64,000 nucleotides of DNA from the IMG/VR virus record IMGVR_UViG_3300018065_000011, positions 62,001 through 126,000 of that record. One strand, 5' to 3'. The notes under the pieces were generated by a model. It did no database searches, was not told the origin of the DNA, and saw only the letters and a list, made by a program, of their open reading frames with translations. This stretch comes from a virus. The position numbers were made by a program, and so were the translations under genes. Of this stretch, positions 14,262-22,118 are shown one piece after another. Positions within the stretch are counted from its first letter, which is position 1. Every line of letters begins with the position of its first letter.

Positions 14262-15083
14262 ATGGCACTCGCTCACTTCAGCAAGCTCGGTCCTGCTCCG
14301 TTCACCGTCGCTGACATGATTGGCCCGGATGACGCGATCTACGGTGGCTCGGACCCATTCGAGGGCGTCGAGGGTGCCCATGACCGTTGCGAGTGCTGCG
14401 GCAAGAAGCTGTCCTGGCGAGTGCTTCTCGTTGATGGCGCTGGCAAGCCTCATGTCGTTGGCCGATCCTGCGCCGCGCAGGCTGAGGATTTGAAGGGTGT
14501 TTCGCTACGGGACGCAGAGTTGAAGGCGAAGCGCCGGGTGCTCGACACTTGGATGACGAGCGAGCATGGTGCGGCTTTTCGCGAGTGGGCATCGAAGGTG
14601 CCTCATCCGAAGGGTTGGAGTGGTCGCTCGCTGCTCGATGACCTTCGGTACTGGACTCGACGCAAAGGCGCGGATGCCCTTCCAAAGATCCGCAAGGCGC
14701 TCAAGGCGTTTGGTGCGGGCGATGCTGCTGAGCTACTGGAGGAGGAGCGCAAGGCCGAGGCTCACAGGGAAGCGAAGAAAAGGCGCAAGGCTGCCTACGA
14801 CATTCGGTACAGGCTCCGTTCCAAGTTGGAAGAGGAGAAGAGGACGGATCCTTGGGAAGTACATGAGTGGTTCAAGGCGCGCCATCTGAATGATTTGGAC
14901 GCGGACCCTGCATTCCTTGCCAAGTACAACGCACAGGAAGAGGCGAAGCTGAGGAAGCTCTATGGTGAGCCGAAGGATTGGGATGCACGGTTCGCTGCTC
15001 TTGAAGCCATGACGGACGATGAGCTTTGGACCGCGGCCGAGAAGGCTGGTTGGGTGTATCGAGGAAGGCTCAACGGGTGCTGA
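14262..15083 (+). CDS. zinc-finger protein of unknown function
   Basis: A 273-residue protein. An N-terminal zinc module CECCGK with a later VGRSCAAQ (residues 44-70) resembles short treble-clef fingers. The rest is strongly helical and charged (EEERKAEAHREAKKRRK near 165-182). The stop overlaps the GTG of the next gene. No function can be assigned. Confidence 0.6.
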   Translation: MALAHFSKLGPAPFTVADMIGPDDAIYGGSDPFEGVEGAHDRCECCGKKLSWRVLLVDGAGKPHVVGRSCAAQAEDLKGVSLRDAELKAKRRVLDTWMTSEHGAAFREWASKVPHPKGWSGRSLLDDLRYWTRRKGADALPKIRKALKAFGAGDAAELLEEERKAEAHREAKKRRKAAYDIRYRLRSKLEEEKRTDPWEVHEWFKARHLNDLDADPAFLAKYNAQEEAKLRKLYGEPKDWDARFAALEAMTDDELWTAAEKAGWVYRGRLNGC

Positions 15084-15580
15084 GCGAGAGGCTCGGTAAC
15101 ATGCCTTCTGTGGCTGAGCTATCCTTCCAGACGGCGATCTCGCGGACACGTCTCTCGGCTCCCTCGGCTTACTTGCTGGATCAGGGGTTGCTGAAGGGGC
15201 GCATCCTCGACTTCGGCTGTGGGAAAGGCGACCTAGCCAAGTTTCTGGACGGAGACATCGAGGAGTACGATCCCCACTATGCCCCGAAGCGGCCACGGGG
15301 GAAGTTTGATGTGGTCGTCTGCAACTACATCCTCAACGTTCTTCCCGAGAAAGATCAGCGCAAGGCTCTCCGAGATGCGCTTTCGTTTCTCCGCAAGGAT
15401 GGTGTTCTCTACGTGACCGTTCGTCGCGATCTGGAGAAAGAGGCCACCACCACACTCGGGAAACGGCAGTTTCATGTGGACTTGCGGATGCCGTCCCTTG
15501 TGCATCGCCGTGGGCGATTCGAGATCTACGCCATCAGCGCCGAGCATGTGCGTAAATCAGCAGCCAGATGGCGGCCCTGA
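15077..15580 (+). CDS. class I SAM-dependent methyltransferase
   Basis: A 167-residue protein with motif I LDFGCGKGDLAKFLDG, motif II-like EEYDPHYAP, motif IV region FDVVVCNYILNVLP and FLRKDGVLYVTVRRD. This is a complete small class I fold; the substrate is not evident. The start is GTG at 15077 behind GAGGAAGG, overlapping the previous stop; an internal ATG at 15101 is the alternative. Confidence 0.72.
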   Translation: MLSERLGNMPSVAELSFQTAISRTRLSAPSAYLLDQGLLKGRILDFGCGKGDLAKFLDGDIEEYDPHYAPKRPRGKFDVVVCNYILNVLPEKDQRKALRDALSFLRKDGVLYVTVRRDLEKEATTTLGKRQFHVDLRMPSLVHRRGRFEIYAISAEHVRKSAARWRP

Positions 15581-15586
15581 CGATGC

Positions 15587-15615
15587 TTGACAACGGCCTG
15601 GAGACCAGCTACAAG
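15587..15615 (+). promoter_or_regulatory. sigma70-type promoter for tRNA-Lys pair
   Basis: TTGACA (15587-15592), 17 nt, TACAAG (15610-15615). The same layout stands before the Glu tRNAs at 19446. The 81-nt leader that follows contains an agcccgaggg/cccttgggct hairpin. Confidence 0.75.
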
Positions 15616-15696
15616 GTCTTAGTCATGTCCGGTATCCGTCTGAAACGCAAGACCTAGCCCGAGGGAAGTCCCCTTGGGCTGGTAGAAGTGCGTTTT

Positions 15697-15769
15697 GGGC
15701 CGGTAGCTCAGTAGGCAGAGCGGCGGACTCTTAATCCGCAGGTCGAGGGATCGTCACCCTCCCGGCTCT
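15697..15769 (+). tRNA. tRNA-Lys(CUU) with atypical T-loop
   Basis: Acceptor gggccgg/ccggctc, anticodon stem gcgga/tccgc with loop ctcttaa (CTT). The T-stem gaggg/ccctc closes the loop atcgtca instead of the normal ttcRANY, which should weaken D-loop/T-loop contacts. Confidence 0.82.
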
Positions 15770-15851
15770 CCAACGAGGATAGTGCCGAACCTGCATGCAG
15801 TCGGTGCCCCTCGGGTGCGGATCGAGTGCAAGGCGAAGATCCGCACCACCT

Positions 15852-15924
15852 GGGCTCGTAGCTCAATCGGTAGAGCGACGGACTTTTAATCCGTAGGTTT
15901 TCGGTTCGATTCCGAACGGGCTCG
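15852..15924 (+). tRNA. tRNA-Lys(UUU)
   Basis: Acceptor gggctcg/cgggctc, anticodon stem acgga/tccgt with loop cttttaa (TTT), T-arm ttcgg ttcgatt ccgaa. Confidence 0.9.
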
Positions 15925-16071
15925 CTGTTTTTGAAAGAGAGCTTTGAGTGCTGGAGAAGGTTCCTTCGGCGGACTGTTGAGGATCTCCAGCAGCCGTTTC
16001 ATCGCGGGCTCGGGAAGCCGGATGATGGGGTCGATGACCCACTTCTCGCTCTCGTCTCGCTCACTCGACAT
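15886..16071 (-). CDS. small DUF1778/antitoxin-like protein
   Basis: A 61-residue product whose central part, RLLEILNSPPKEPSPALKALF, resembles the C-terminal end of DUF1778-type antitoxins (LDxPP...NPALxxL). The ribbon-helix-helix N-terminal part is missing or very short. No toxin gene is recognised next to it. Its 3' end overlaps tRNA-Lys(UUU) on the opposite strand. Confidence 0.45.
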   Translation of the reverse strand: MSSERDESEKWVIDPIIRLPEPAMKRLLEILNSPPKEPSPALKALFQKQRARSESNRKPTD

Positions 16072-16082
16072 CGCTTAGAATC

Positions 16083-16358
16083 TTACCACCCATAGAGCCT
16101 GGTTTTAGCGATCTCGATCGCTCGCTGAAGCGTTAAGCCGTCTCCTTGTTCTTTGCGGCCTCCGGCGTCGGTTAGCTCGACTTGCCAATGCCCGCACTCT
16201 TGCCAGATCGTGACTTGGGTACGGCAGCTAGGTCGATAGCTCGGGTTCATCTGGCCCTTGCGCCTGGCATCCTCGCGGACCGAACGGCAGAAGAACAGAT
16301 GGAGTGTGTCTTCGATGGTCGGCGTCAGCCTTCCGATTGGGTCGATGCGCATGTGCAT
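16083..16358 (-). CDS. hypothetical protein
   Basis: A 91-residue product starting MHMRIDPIGRLTPT, ending with a strand/helix stretch WQVELTDAGGRKEQGDG then AIEIAKTRL. It is upstream of and probably cotranscribed with the DUF1778-like gene. Not recognised. Confidence 0.45.
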   Translation of the reverse strand: MHMRIDPIGRLTPTIEDTLHLFFCRSVREDARRKGQMNPSYRPSCRTQVTIWQECGHWQVELTDAGGRKEQGDGLTLQRAIEIAKTRLYGW

Positions 16359-16557
16359 GTCCGGTGGTGAAGCAAGTGGCGTACCGGACGTGATTTCGCG
16401 GGCTTAGGTCGCTCAGCGTCGGTTGTGGCGGGGGATTGCCGCCTGCCTGTCGGCAAATTCACCGACAGGGTAGCCAATTGGAGAGGGCTCGGGTATAGTC
16501 TGGAGCGTGGCGGTGACGCCACGTTCTCACCAACGGCCAAAGCCAAAGGGTGGGTCA

Positions 16558-17757
16558 ATGACCAAGAGCCGCAAACAGCGACAAGCTGATCAGCTTGGAA
16601 TGCCGATTGGGACTGCGCGAAGCAAGCTCCAACGGAAGATCATCTGGGACCTTCTGGTTCGCCAGGGGGAAAACCAATGCGCTCGCTGCGACGATTGGAT
16701 CAACTCAGCCGAGGACTTGGCCATCACCCACATCGAGCCCTGGCTCGATAACGACCCAGAGTTGTTCTGGGATCACAACAACGTCGCCTTCATGCACCCG
16801 ACCTGTGCCGAGGAGTATGCATCAGAGAGGGAGGCTGCACGGCGGCAGAAAGAGCGCGACATGGAAATCGTAAGAGTAGGAATCATCAACGAGCGAGGAG
16901 AATGGCTCCCAGGTTGCTTCCACGATGGGAAGGTCTACGTCGTCGGCAAACATGGTAGCCGGTACAGCATCCACTTGCGCAATCTCACCGGAGAGCGCAT
17001 CGAGGTCGTGCTCACGGTCGATGGGCGCGATGTGATCACGGGAGAGGAAGGCTCCACGAAGAATCGTGGATACATCCTTCACGCTTTCGAGACATGCACG
17101 ATCGAGGGCTGGAGAACGAGCGACGAAACCGTTGCGGCCTTCCGTTTCGGAGCAGACAAGGACAAGGCGTACTCGACACAGCTAGGAACCGGAGCCCATC
17201 TCGGGGTGATCGGTGTGGCTGTCTTTCAGGAGTACTTCAGGCCGCAGTCTTCGTTCACCATCCTGCGGAGTTGCGGATACTCCAGCGACTCCATACCTGT
17301 CGGCGCGAGCGCGGAGAGCGTGAAGATTTCGGCTTCGACAGAGACGAGTGGCGGAGCAACCTATTCTGTTTCGTGCAACAACGTCAGCGACGAACCGATG
17401 TTGGGGTTCTCCGACGAGTCACGCAGGGCGTCACGCAGGGAGCGAGAGGAGCGGGCTCAGGCCCCGCTCCGTCGTCGCAGTATGAGGCGGAAACGGTTGG
17501 TCGAGGAACAGGAGCCTCGCGAGGAAGTCAAGCTCGGAACCAAGTTTGGAGAGGAGCGTCGGTCGAAGGTAGGCAAGACGACTTTCACACGTCGGACTAC
17601 GGAGGCTGCCTGGACGCTCACCATCGAGTACGACACGTTCAAGAACCTCAAGAGACGGGGCATTCCGATCAAGCGGACGCAGCCGAAGAAGGAAGCGCCC
17701 ACACCGAGTGCCTTCCCTGCCGACAACGAGTACTGCAAGGCTCCGCCGCGGAGGTAG
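16558..17757 (+). CDS. HNH nuclease fused to a beta-rich domain
   Basis: A 399-residue protein. Residues 30-85 form an HNH-type zinc module: CARC at 41-44, THIEPW at 57-62, NNVAFMHPTC at 74-83. A charged linker follows. Residues about 105-265 form a domain with ERIEVVLTVDGRDVITGE, AAFRFGADKDKAYS and HLGVIGVAVFQ. I recall related sequences as an uncharacterised bacterial domain, possibly a beta-sandwich. The C-terminal 100 residues are basic and low complexity, then DxxKNLKRRGIPI. Unlike a small homing nuclease it looks multi-domain. A TATAGT box lies about 60 nt upstream of the ATG, after an 8-bp hairpin (cctgtcgg/ccgacagg). Confidence 0.6.
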   Translation: MTKSRKQRQADQLGMPIGTARSKLQRKIIWDLLVRQGENQCARCDDWINSAEDLAITHIEPWLDNDPELFWDHNNVAFMHPTCAEEYASEREAARRQKERDMEIVRVGIINERGEWLPGCFHDGKVYVVGKHGSRYSIHLRNLTGERIEVVLTVDGRDVITGEEGSTKNRGYILHAFETCTIEGWRTSDETVAAFRFGADKDKAYSTQLGTGAHLGVIGVAVFQEYFRPQSSFTILRSCGYSSDSIPVGASAESVKISASTETSGGATYSVSCNNVSDEPMLGFSDESRRASRREREERAQAPLRRRSMRRKRLVEEQEPREEVKLGTKFGEERRSKVGKTTFTRRTTEAAWTLTIEYDTFKNLKRRGIPIKRTQPKKEAPTPSAFPADNEYCKAPPRR

Positions 17758-17758
17758 C

Positions 17759-18085
17759 ATGAAACGTCGAACGTGTCCCAAGTGTTTGTCTGGCTGGATC
17801 ACGGTCCGATACGAGAAGACCCACATCCGTGAACGTCTCCGGTACACCTGCACGAGTTGCGGATATACGTGGACGGGGCCGTGCGCGGACGAGCGTGACT
17901 CGATCTGGCCGCCTCCATCTGGTCCGTGGCAGCCTTCCGGGCCATGGCGACCAAGGCCCAAGCGTCGGGTGGTTCGGACGAAAGCCGCTCCCGAGATACC
18001 CTGTCCTGACTGTGGGTGTACAGGAGCGCACTTCTGTACAGGCAAGCCGTTGCCCGAGGAGACCATCTACGTGCTAGAGAGGTAG
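17759..18085 (+). CDS. zinc-ribbon protein
   Basis: A 108-residue product with CPKC and CTSCG (residues 6-40) forming a zinc ribbon, a Pro/Trp-rich linker, and a second CPDCGCTGAHFC cluster near the C-terminus. It begins 1 nt after the upstream stop and is followed 1 nt later by the next gene. Role unknown. Confidence 0.6.
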   Translation: MKRRTCPKCLSGWITVRYEKTHIRERLRYTCTSCGYTWTGPCADERDSIWPPPSGPWQPSGPWRPRPKRRVVRTKAAPEIPCPDCGCTGAHFCTGKPLPEETIYVLER

Positions 18086-18086
18086 C

Positions 18087-18380
18087 ATGAGAATCAAGGT
18101 CGATCTGAAAGTGCAAATAGACGACGGTCCCGTGAAGGAGTCCACTCTTCGCATGGGGGACAGGGACTACCCTGCGGAGCAGATTGCTCCTCTCACGGTC
18201 GCCGCCGTTACCTACACGATCAACCAACTCCTCGACCAAGATGTCCTGGTTGTGGGACGCGAGCCTTCTTTCGAGGAGCTTCGCAACGTGTTGCACAGCA
18301 GTCTGCATCCGTCATCTGAGGAAATGCGCAAGATTCGGAAGGCCGTGGAGGAGAGCCATGCCACAGATCGCAATCGGTGA
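18087..18380 (+). CDS. hypothetical protein
   Basis: A 97-residue product starting MRIKVDLKVQIDDGP with an alternating strand pattern and then helices (PLTVAAVTYTINQLLDQ; SSEEMRKIRKAVEE). Not recognised. Part of the tightly spaced 17.8-19.4 kb block. Confidence 0.5.
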   Translation: MRIKVDLKVQIDDGPVKESTLRMGDRDYPAEQIAPLTVAAVTYTINQLLDQDVLVVGREPSFEELRNVLHSSLHPSSEEMRKIRKAVEESHATDRNR

Positions 18381-18603
18381 TCCAGACCCGCCCGAGACGC
18401 CAGGATCAGGGAAAACGTACATTCCGTACTACCCGTATCCCTTCGTTCCGTTCCCGTACATTCCATTCGTGCCCGATCCGTATCCGTGGACGCCAGTGCC
18501 GAGGGAGAACAGGTGCCCCAGATGCGGGATCAAGTGGGAGGGAGTCATGGGCTATGTTTGCGGAGATCCCAACTGCCCCATGCAGCCGCGCATCACGTGG
18601 TGA
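18358..18603 (+). CDS. small Pro/Tyr-rich zinc-knuckle protein
   Basis: An 81-residue product with an unusual Tyr/Pro/Phe-rich repeat (YIPYYPYPFVPFPYIPFVP) at residues 21-39, followed by CPRCGIKWEG and VCGDPNCPM, a probable zinc site. It overlaps the preceding gene by 23 nt. Confidence 0.5.
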   Translation: MPQIAIGDPDPPETPGSGKTYIPYYPYPFVPFPYIPFVPDPYPWTPVPRENRCPRCGIKWEGVMGYVCGDPNCPMQPRITW

Positions 18604-18622
18604 AACGGGGTAGACTCCCCAC

Positions 18623-18817
18623 ATGCTCGATCGGAAAGAGCTACAGCACTGGCTCAGCGCGAGTATGACCTTCTACGCCGGGGCCTCCTGCGCAGCGTTT
18701 GCGTTCGGGGAACACTTTGAGGGGTTCGTGGGAGTCGCCCTGATCTTGGTGACCTTCGTGGTGTTGGTGACGATGAAAGGTTCCGACAAAGATGCCGACA
18801 AGGACGTTCAACGGTAA
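18623..18817 (+). CDS. small membrane protein
   Basis: A 64-residue product with two likely hydrophobic spans (MTFYAGASCAAFAFG and FVGVALILVTFVVLVTM) and a charged tail. Holin-like size and shape, but nothing more specific. Confidence 0.5.
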   Translation: MLDRKELQHWLSASMTFYAGASCAAFAFGEHFEGFVGVALILVTFVVLVTMKGSDKDADKDVQR

Positions 18818-19061
18818 CGAGATCGAGTGGCTCATGCAGTCGGATCGCGTCGTCCAGACGACGCCCGTGGAGGGGCTGGAGGGCGGTTACCAGATGAAGG
18901 AAGTGGTCGTGGATCATCCAGATGGAAAGCTCTATCGGTTCACGTACTACTACGACACCGAGCACGGCATGACCATGAGCAGCGAAGAACCTGACGGGAA
19001 ATTCGAGGCTATCGAAGTCAAGGCTGTTCCTATCACGACGTATCGCTACGAGCCGGTGTAG
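18792..19061 (+). CDS. hypothetical protein
   Basis: An 89-residue, strand-rich product (MPTRTFNGNEIEWLM; LYRFTYYYDTEHGM). It overlaps the membrane-protein gene by 26 nt. Not recognised. Confidence 0.5.
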   Translation: MPTRTFNGNEIEWLMQSDRVVQTTPVEGLEGGYQMKEVVVDHPDGKLYRFTYYYDTEHGMTMSSEEPDGKFEAIEVKAVPITTYRYEPV

Positions 19062-19063
19062 GC

Positions 19064-19417
19064 ATGTCACAGGATCGGTTTGTTACCTTCGACAAGCGCA
19101 AGCCGACGCGCGATGAGGTCGAGTCTGTGCTTCGCAACTACTTCGATGAAGCTGCGGACATCAAATGGGCCGACGATCGCTGGATTGCTACTCTCCCCGG
19201 CAAGTGGAGTTTTCCGTTTGTCGAGATCGTTGGGTATTCGCCCCGACCGCGGGAGATAGCGGAGCGTTGGATCGAGGTCTATGTCGGGAAGCGGTCTAAG
19301 GTAGGAAACCTGGACGTGATCACGCGCCAGCAGGATGAATACACCAACGTTCTCGCTGACGGGCTGGCGCGGATGTTTGCTCGGTATTGGGAAGGCAAGC
19401 TGGACGACGGGTCCTAG
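19064..19417 (+). CDS. hypothetical protein
   Basis: A 117-residue product with a mixed alpha/beta pattern (RWIEVYVGKRSKVGNLDVIT; LADGLARMFARYWEG). Last gene of this block, followed 28 nt later by a tRNA promoter. Not recognised. Confidence 0.5.
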   Translation: MSQDRFVTFDKRKPTRDEVESVLRNYFDEAADIKWADDRWIATLPGKWSFPFVEIVGYSPRPREIAERWIEVYVGKRSKVGNLDVITRQQDEYTNVLADGLARMFARYWEGKLDDGS

Positions 19418-19445
19418 ACACTCCGGCGGCGGCTGAAGAAAGGGC

Positions 19446-19474
19446 TTGACGGGCCGCCTAACGTCCGCTACAAG
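19446..19474 (+). promoter_or_regulatory. sigma70-type promoter for the Glu tRNA cluster
   Basis: TTGACG (19446-19451), 17 nt, TACAAG (19469-19474), nearly the same as at 15587. Confidence 0.72.
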
Positions 19475-19622
19475 GGTGTTGTCATGTTGAGTCGTCTGAA
19501 TACCAGCCCGCGCAGGCCCGCTCTCGTTGAACGAGAGCGCGAGGCTGAAGTACGCCTGCGCGGGGAGTAACACAGACGGTTCCAGACAACAGAGACCGCT
19601 GCCCCGCGCAGGAGCTTCACGC
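19475..19622 (+). ncRNA. structured leader RNA before tRNA-Glu
   Basis: Outer stem gcgcaggc (19510-19517) pairs with gcctgcgc (19554-19561), enclosing a perfect 8-bp hairpin cgctctcg/cgagagcg (19519-19539). A further GC-rich part follows up to the tRNA. It could be a processing spacer or an independent RNA. The CACAAGC/ACTC module is absent. Confidence 0.4.
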
Positions 19623-19695
19623 GCGGGCATCTTCCAAATGGTCAGGATCTCGGCCTTTCAAGCCGAAGATACGGGTTCAAGCCCCGTTGTCCGCA
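19623..19695 (+). tRNA. tRNA-Glu(UUC)
   Basis: Acceptor gcgggca/tgtccgc, anticodon stem tcggc/gccga with loop ctttcaa (TTC), T-arm acggg ttcaagc cccgt. Confidence 0.88.
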
Positions 19696-19698
19696 CCT

Positions 19699-19771
19699 GT
19701 CCCTGTCGTCTAGTGGCCTAGGATTCTGGAACCTCACTCCAGAGACGCCGGTTCAAATCCGGCCAGGGGCG
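19699..19771 (+). tRNA. tRNA-Glu(CUC) with C33
   Basis: Acceptor gtccctg/caggggc, anticodon stem ctgga/tccag with loop acctcac (CTC), T-arm gccgg ttcaaat ccggc. The base before the anticodon is C instead of the near-universal U. Confidence 0.83.
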
Positions 19772-20423
19772 CAGCATCCAACATTCCCATGATCTCGTAC
19801 CAGAGGTCTGCATTGCGAGTCCCAATGGTTAGAGTGCCGTGGTAATCCTGTCTTCGAATCCGACGTTTGCTTGAACTAGGAAGAACAACCCACGTCCGCT
19901 CGTTTTTCAACCTCGAAAGGTTTAGACGGCGTTTCCACCAACGAAGGTGTTTCTCAACATCGTAACCCGGAGCGATACACAGTCGGATTGTGAGATCCTG
20001 ATTCCGCAACCCGAAGCCTCGGAGCCATTTCAGGAAAACTTCGTGTATTCGGGGGTCCATGTTAGACATTGAGAGATCGCCAGGTTCTCTCTTGGACCCT
20101 TCACCCCAATACAACCCCAGCCCCAACATTAGGAGGTCACGTCCCGTTCCATTTCCAAGGCGATCGGCACCCATTCGTCGCTGTTTTGTGCGAAGGGCTT
20201 TGCGAAGCGCCTGACGTTTCTTGTTCGACCGTCGAAGCGCACGGCTCTGAGGAGCGCGCGCATTGTTGTCGATTTGATCGCGTTGCTCCGGCGTAAGTTC
20301 GATGTCGTGGCACCAGCGGTGGACGCTGCCGGGCGAAACTCCTAAAGCCTTCGCAATCTGTTTCATGGATCCCCCACGTAGCCGCATTTGCCGAGCCTTT
20401 TCATGTTCTTCTGGCTTTGCCAT
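19734..20423 (-). CDS. HTH protein with LAGLIDADG-like nuclease region
   Basis: A 229-residue frame. Residues 8-36 form a helix-turn-helix (MRLRGGSMKQIAKALGVSPG). Later parts LLMLGLGLYWGEGSKRE, SNMDPRIHEVFLKWLRGFG and LRWWKRRLNLS resemble LAGLIDADG-type homing endonucleases found as free-standing genes. The last dozen residues are encoded by the reverse strand of tRNA-Glu(CUC), so the gene has either lost its natural end or uses the tRNA as its stop. It sits between tRNA pairs, as expected for a homing element. Confidence 0.6.
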   Translation of the reverse strand: MAKPEEHEKARQMRLRGGSMKQIAKALGVSPGSVHRWCHDIELTPEQRDQIDNNARAPQSRALRRSNKKRQALRKALRTKQRRMGADRLGNGTGRDLLMLGLGLYWGEGSKREPGDLSMSNMDPRIHEVFLKWLRGFGLRNQDLTIRLCIAPGYDVEKHLRWWKRRLNLSRLKNERTWVVLPSSSKRRIRRQDYHGTLTIGTRNADLWYEIMGMLDAAPLAGFEPASLE

Positions 20424-20473
20424 CTCAAACCCACGATACCCACCTACACACCATTGGTCCGAGGGTTCTTTTT

Positions 20474-20549
20474 GACTCCGTAGCTCAGTCTGGCCAGAGC
20501 GGGAGGCCGTTAACCTCTGCTAGCGTAGGTTCGAATCCTACCGGGGTCG
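20474..20549 (+). tRNA. tRNA-Asn(GUU) with C33
   Basis: Acceptor gactccg/cggggtc, anticodon stem ggagg/cctct with loop ccgttaa (GTT; C instead of U33), T-arm gtagg ttcgaat cctac. Confidence 0.83.
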
Positions 20550-20560
20550 CCGATTCACAT

Positions 20561-20633
20561 TCCAGGGTAGCTCAGTTGGCGGAGCGTCGCACTGTTAATG
20601 CGAATGTCGTGGGTTCGAGTCCCACCCCTGGAG
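20561..20633 (+). tRNA. tRNA-Asn(GUU)
   Basis: Acceptor tccaggg/ccctgga, anticodon stem tcgca/tgcga with loop ctgttaa (GTT, normal U33), T-arm gtggg ttcgagt cccac. Second Asn with the same anticodon 12 nt from the first. Confidence 0.92.
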
Positions 20634-20682
20634 CTATTAAGACCTTACCAGACTTTACTGCGATATGGAGTAAACCATCATC

Positions 20683-21483
20683 ATGGGCAGCAAAAGCTCA
20701 CTTGGGGACCGCATGAAGCGATACGAGCAAGTGCCGCGCACATCGCTCACGCCCCGGACTCCCATGATTATCCGCATCGATGGGCGGGCGTTTCACACGT
20801 ACACGAAGAACATGCAGAAGCCGTGGGACCCGGTTCTGCGGGATGCTCTCACGGCCGCTGCACAGGAGCTTCTGCGCGAGATTGCTGGAGCGAAGCTGGC
20901 TTACCTCCAGTCGGACGAGATCTCTGTGCTCGTGACCGACTACGACAAGCTCACGTCGCAAGCGTGGTTCGACAAGGTGGCCCAGAAGATCTGCTCCGTG
21001 TCGGCGTCTATCACCACAGCCGTCTTCAACCGCGGCGTACTGGAGACTTTCCTTGGGCGCTACGATGTTCGCGAGTTGAAGGGGGCTGACGGCAGTCTCG
21101 ACACAGCGATGCTTCCTCCTCCGGCACATTTCGACAGCCGATGTTTCGTGGTCCCGCGTGAGGATGTCACCAACTACTTCGTGTGGCGCCAGCAGGACAG
21201 CACGCGAAACTCCGTCTCGGCTCTCGCGCAATCGCACTTCTCACATGAGGAGCTACAAGGCAAGAAGTGGGGTCAGATGCAGGAGCTACTGTTCCAGGAG
21301 AAGGAGATCAACTGGAACGACTGCGAGACCTGGCAGAAGCGTGGTTGGTGTGTCTTGCGGAGCACTGTGGAGATCGAACCGGGCAAGATGCGAGTGATCG
21401 TTGAGCCGGACCTGGAGGTCCCTGTTTTCTCCAACTATCGCGCGTACATCGAGAAGTATCTTCATTTGGACACGGACGCCTAG
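20683..21483 (+). CDS. thg1: tRNA-His guanylyltransferase-like 3'-5' polymerase
   Basis: A 266-residue protein with the Thg1 signatures: metal-binding IIRIDGRAFHTYT near residue 27, YLQSDEISVLV near 72, and SALAQSHFSHEELQG near 180. Thg1 adds G-1 to tRNA-His; bacterial Thg1-like proteins repair 5'-truncated tRNAs by adding nucleotides in the 3'-5' direction. The phage tRNA-His already has a G at the -1 position of its gene, so a repair role is plausible. It lies just after the Asn tRNAs and before the arginine decarboxylase. Confidence 0.9.
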   Translation: MGSKSSLGDRMKRYEQVPRTSLTPRTPMIIRIDGRAFHTYTKNMQKPWDPVLRDALTAAAQELLREIAGAKLAYLQSDEISVLVTDYDKLTSQAWFDKVAQKICSVSASITTAVFNRGVLETFLGRYDVRELKGADGSLDTAMLPPPAHFDSRCFVVPREDVTNYFVWRQQDSTRNSVSALAQSHFSHEELQGKKWGQMQELLFQEKEINWNDCETWQKRGWCVLRSTVEIEPGKMRVIVEPDLEVPVFSNYRAYIEKYLHLDTDA

Positions 21484-21503
21484 TCGTTGGGGTATATCTA
21501 GGC

Positions 21504-22109
21504 ATGGAGACAGGAATCCGCGTTCCCACACTCGGTTTCATCACTGGCGGCACCGGGGAGTCGAACCTCGGAATCCCTCCGCAGGAGTACGAGACGTTCG
21601 CATACGATTCCGCACTTCTGAGGGCAGGGATCCAAAACTTCAACGTCATGGAGTACACGTCGGTGCTTCCGAAGGAGCTACACGGCAACATCCATGACAT
21701 CAGTCAGGTTTCGCGTCACTTCCACCATGGCGGTGTCTTGGAAGTGATCATGGCCGGCACGGGGGCTGCTCAGAAGGACTACGCCGCCATCGCTACGGGC
21801 ATTGGGATCTGTTGGGCTCGCGAGCGTCCTCCCACGGGACGGGATTGCGACTCGGAGATCATTGGTGGGTTCGCGGCCGAGTTTGTCCAGCGATACACGG
21901 CCCAGATAGATGCTCAGATAGCCCAGGCCGAAGCCCACATGTGGCTCACGAAGTCCCTGACCCATGAGTTGAAGATCCGCAAGCTCTTCAAGCACGGGGA
22001 GTTTGAGTTTTTCGTCAACTGGACGAACATCAGCGAGCGATTCGGCTACTGCCTCACGGCTCTGGGCTTCTTGAATTTCATGTGGACAGAGCCGATTGGG
22101 TTAGTTTAG
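21504..22109 (+). CDS. pyruvoyl-dependent arginine decarboxylase
   Basis: A 201-residue protein with TGGTGESNLGIPPQEYE, FAYDSALLRAGIQNFNV and the self-cleavage region EYTSVLPKEL, where T52-S53 should split to give the pyruvoyl group. It then has the expected GAAQKDYAAIATGIGICW. Pyruvoyl arginine decarboxylases convert arginine to agmatine. Together with SpeD (285-629) this gives two entry steps of polyamine synthesis. The C-terminal 70 residues extend beyond the shortest family members. Confidence 0.82.
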   Translation: METGIRVPTLGFITGGTGESNLGIPPQEYETFAYDSALLRAGIQNFNVMEYTSVLPKELHGNIHDISQVSRHFHHGGVLEVIMAGTGAAQKDYAAIATGIGICWARERPPTGRDCDSEIIGGFAAEFVQRYTAQIDAQIAQAEAHMWLTKSLTHELKIRKLFKHGEFEFFVNWTNISERFGYCLTALGFLNFMWTEPIGLV

Positions 22110-22118
22110 GATTCCAGC

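Noticed and set aside
15886-16358. Complete toxin-antitoxin pair
   Set aside because: Only a fragment-like DUF1778 similarity is visible and the neighbour does not resemble a GNAT toxin.
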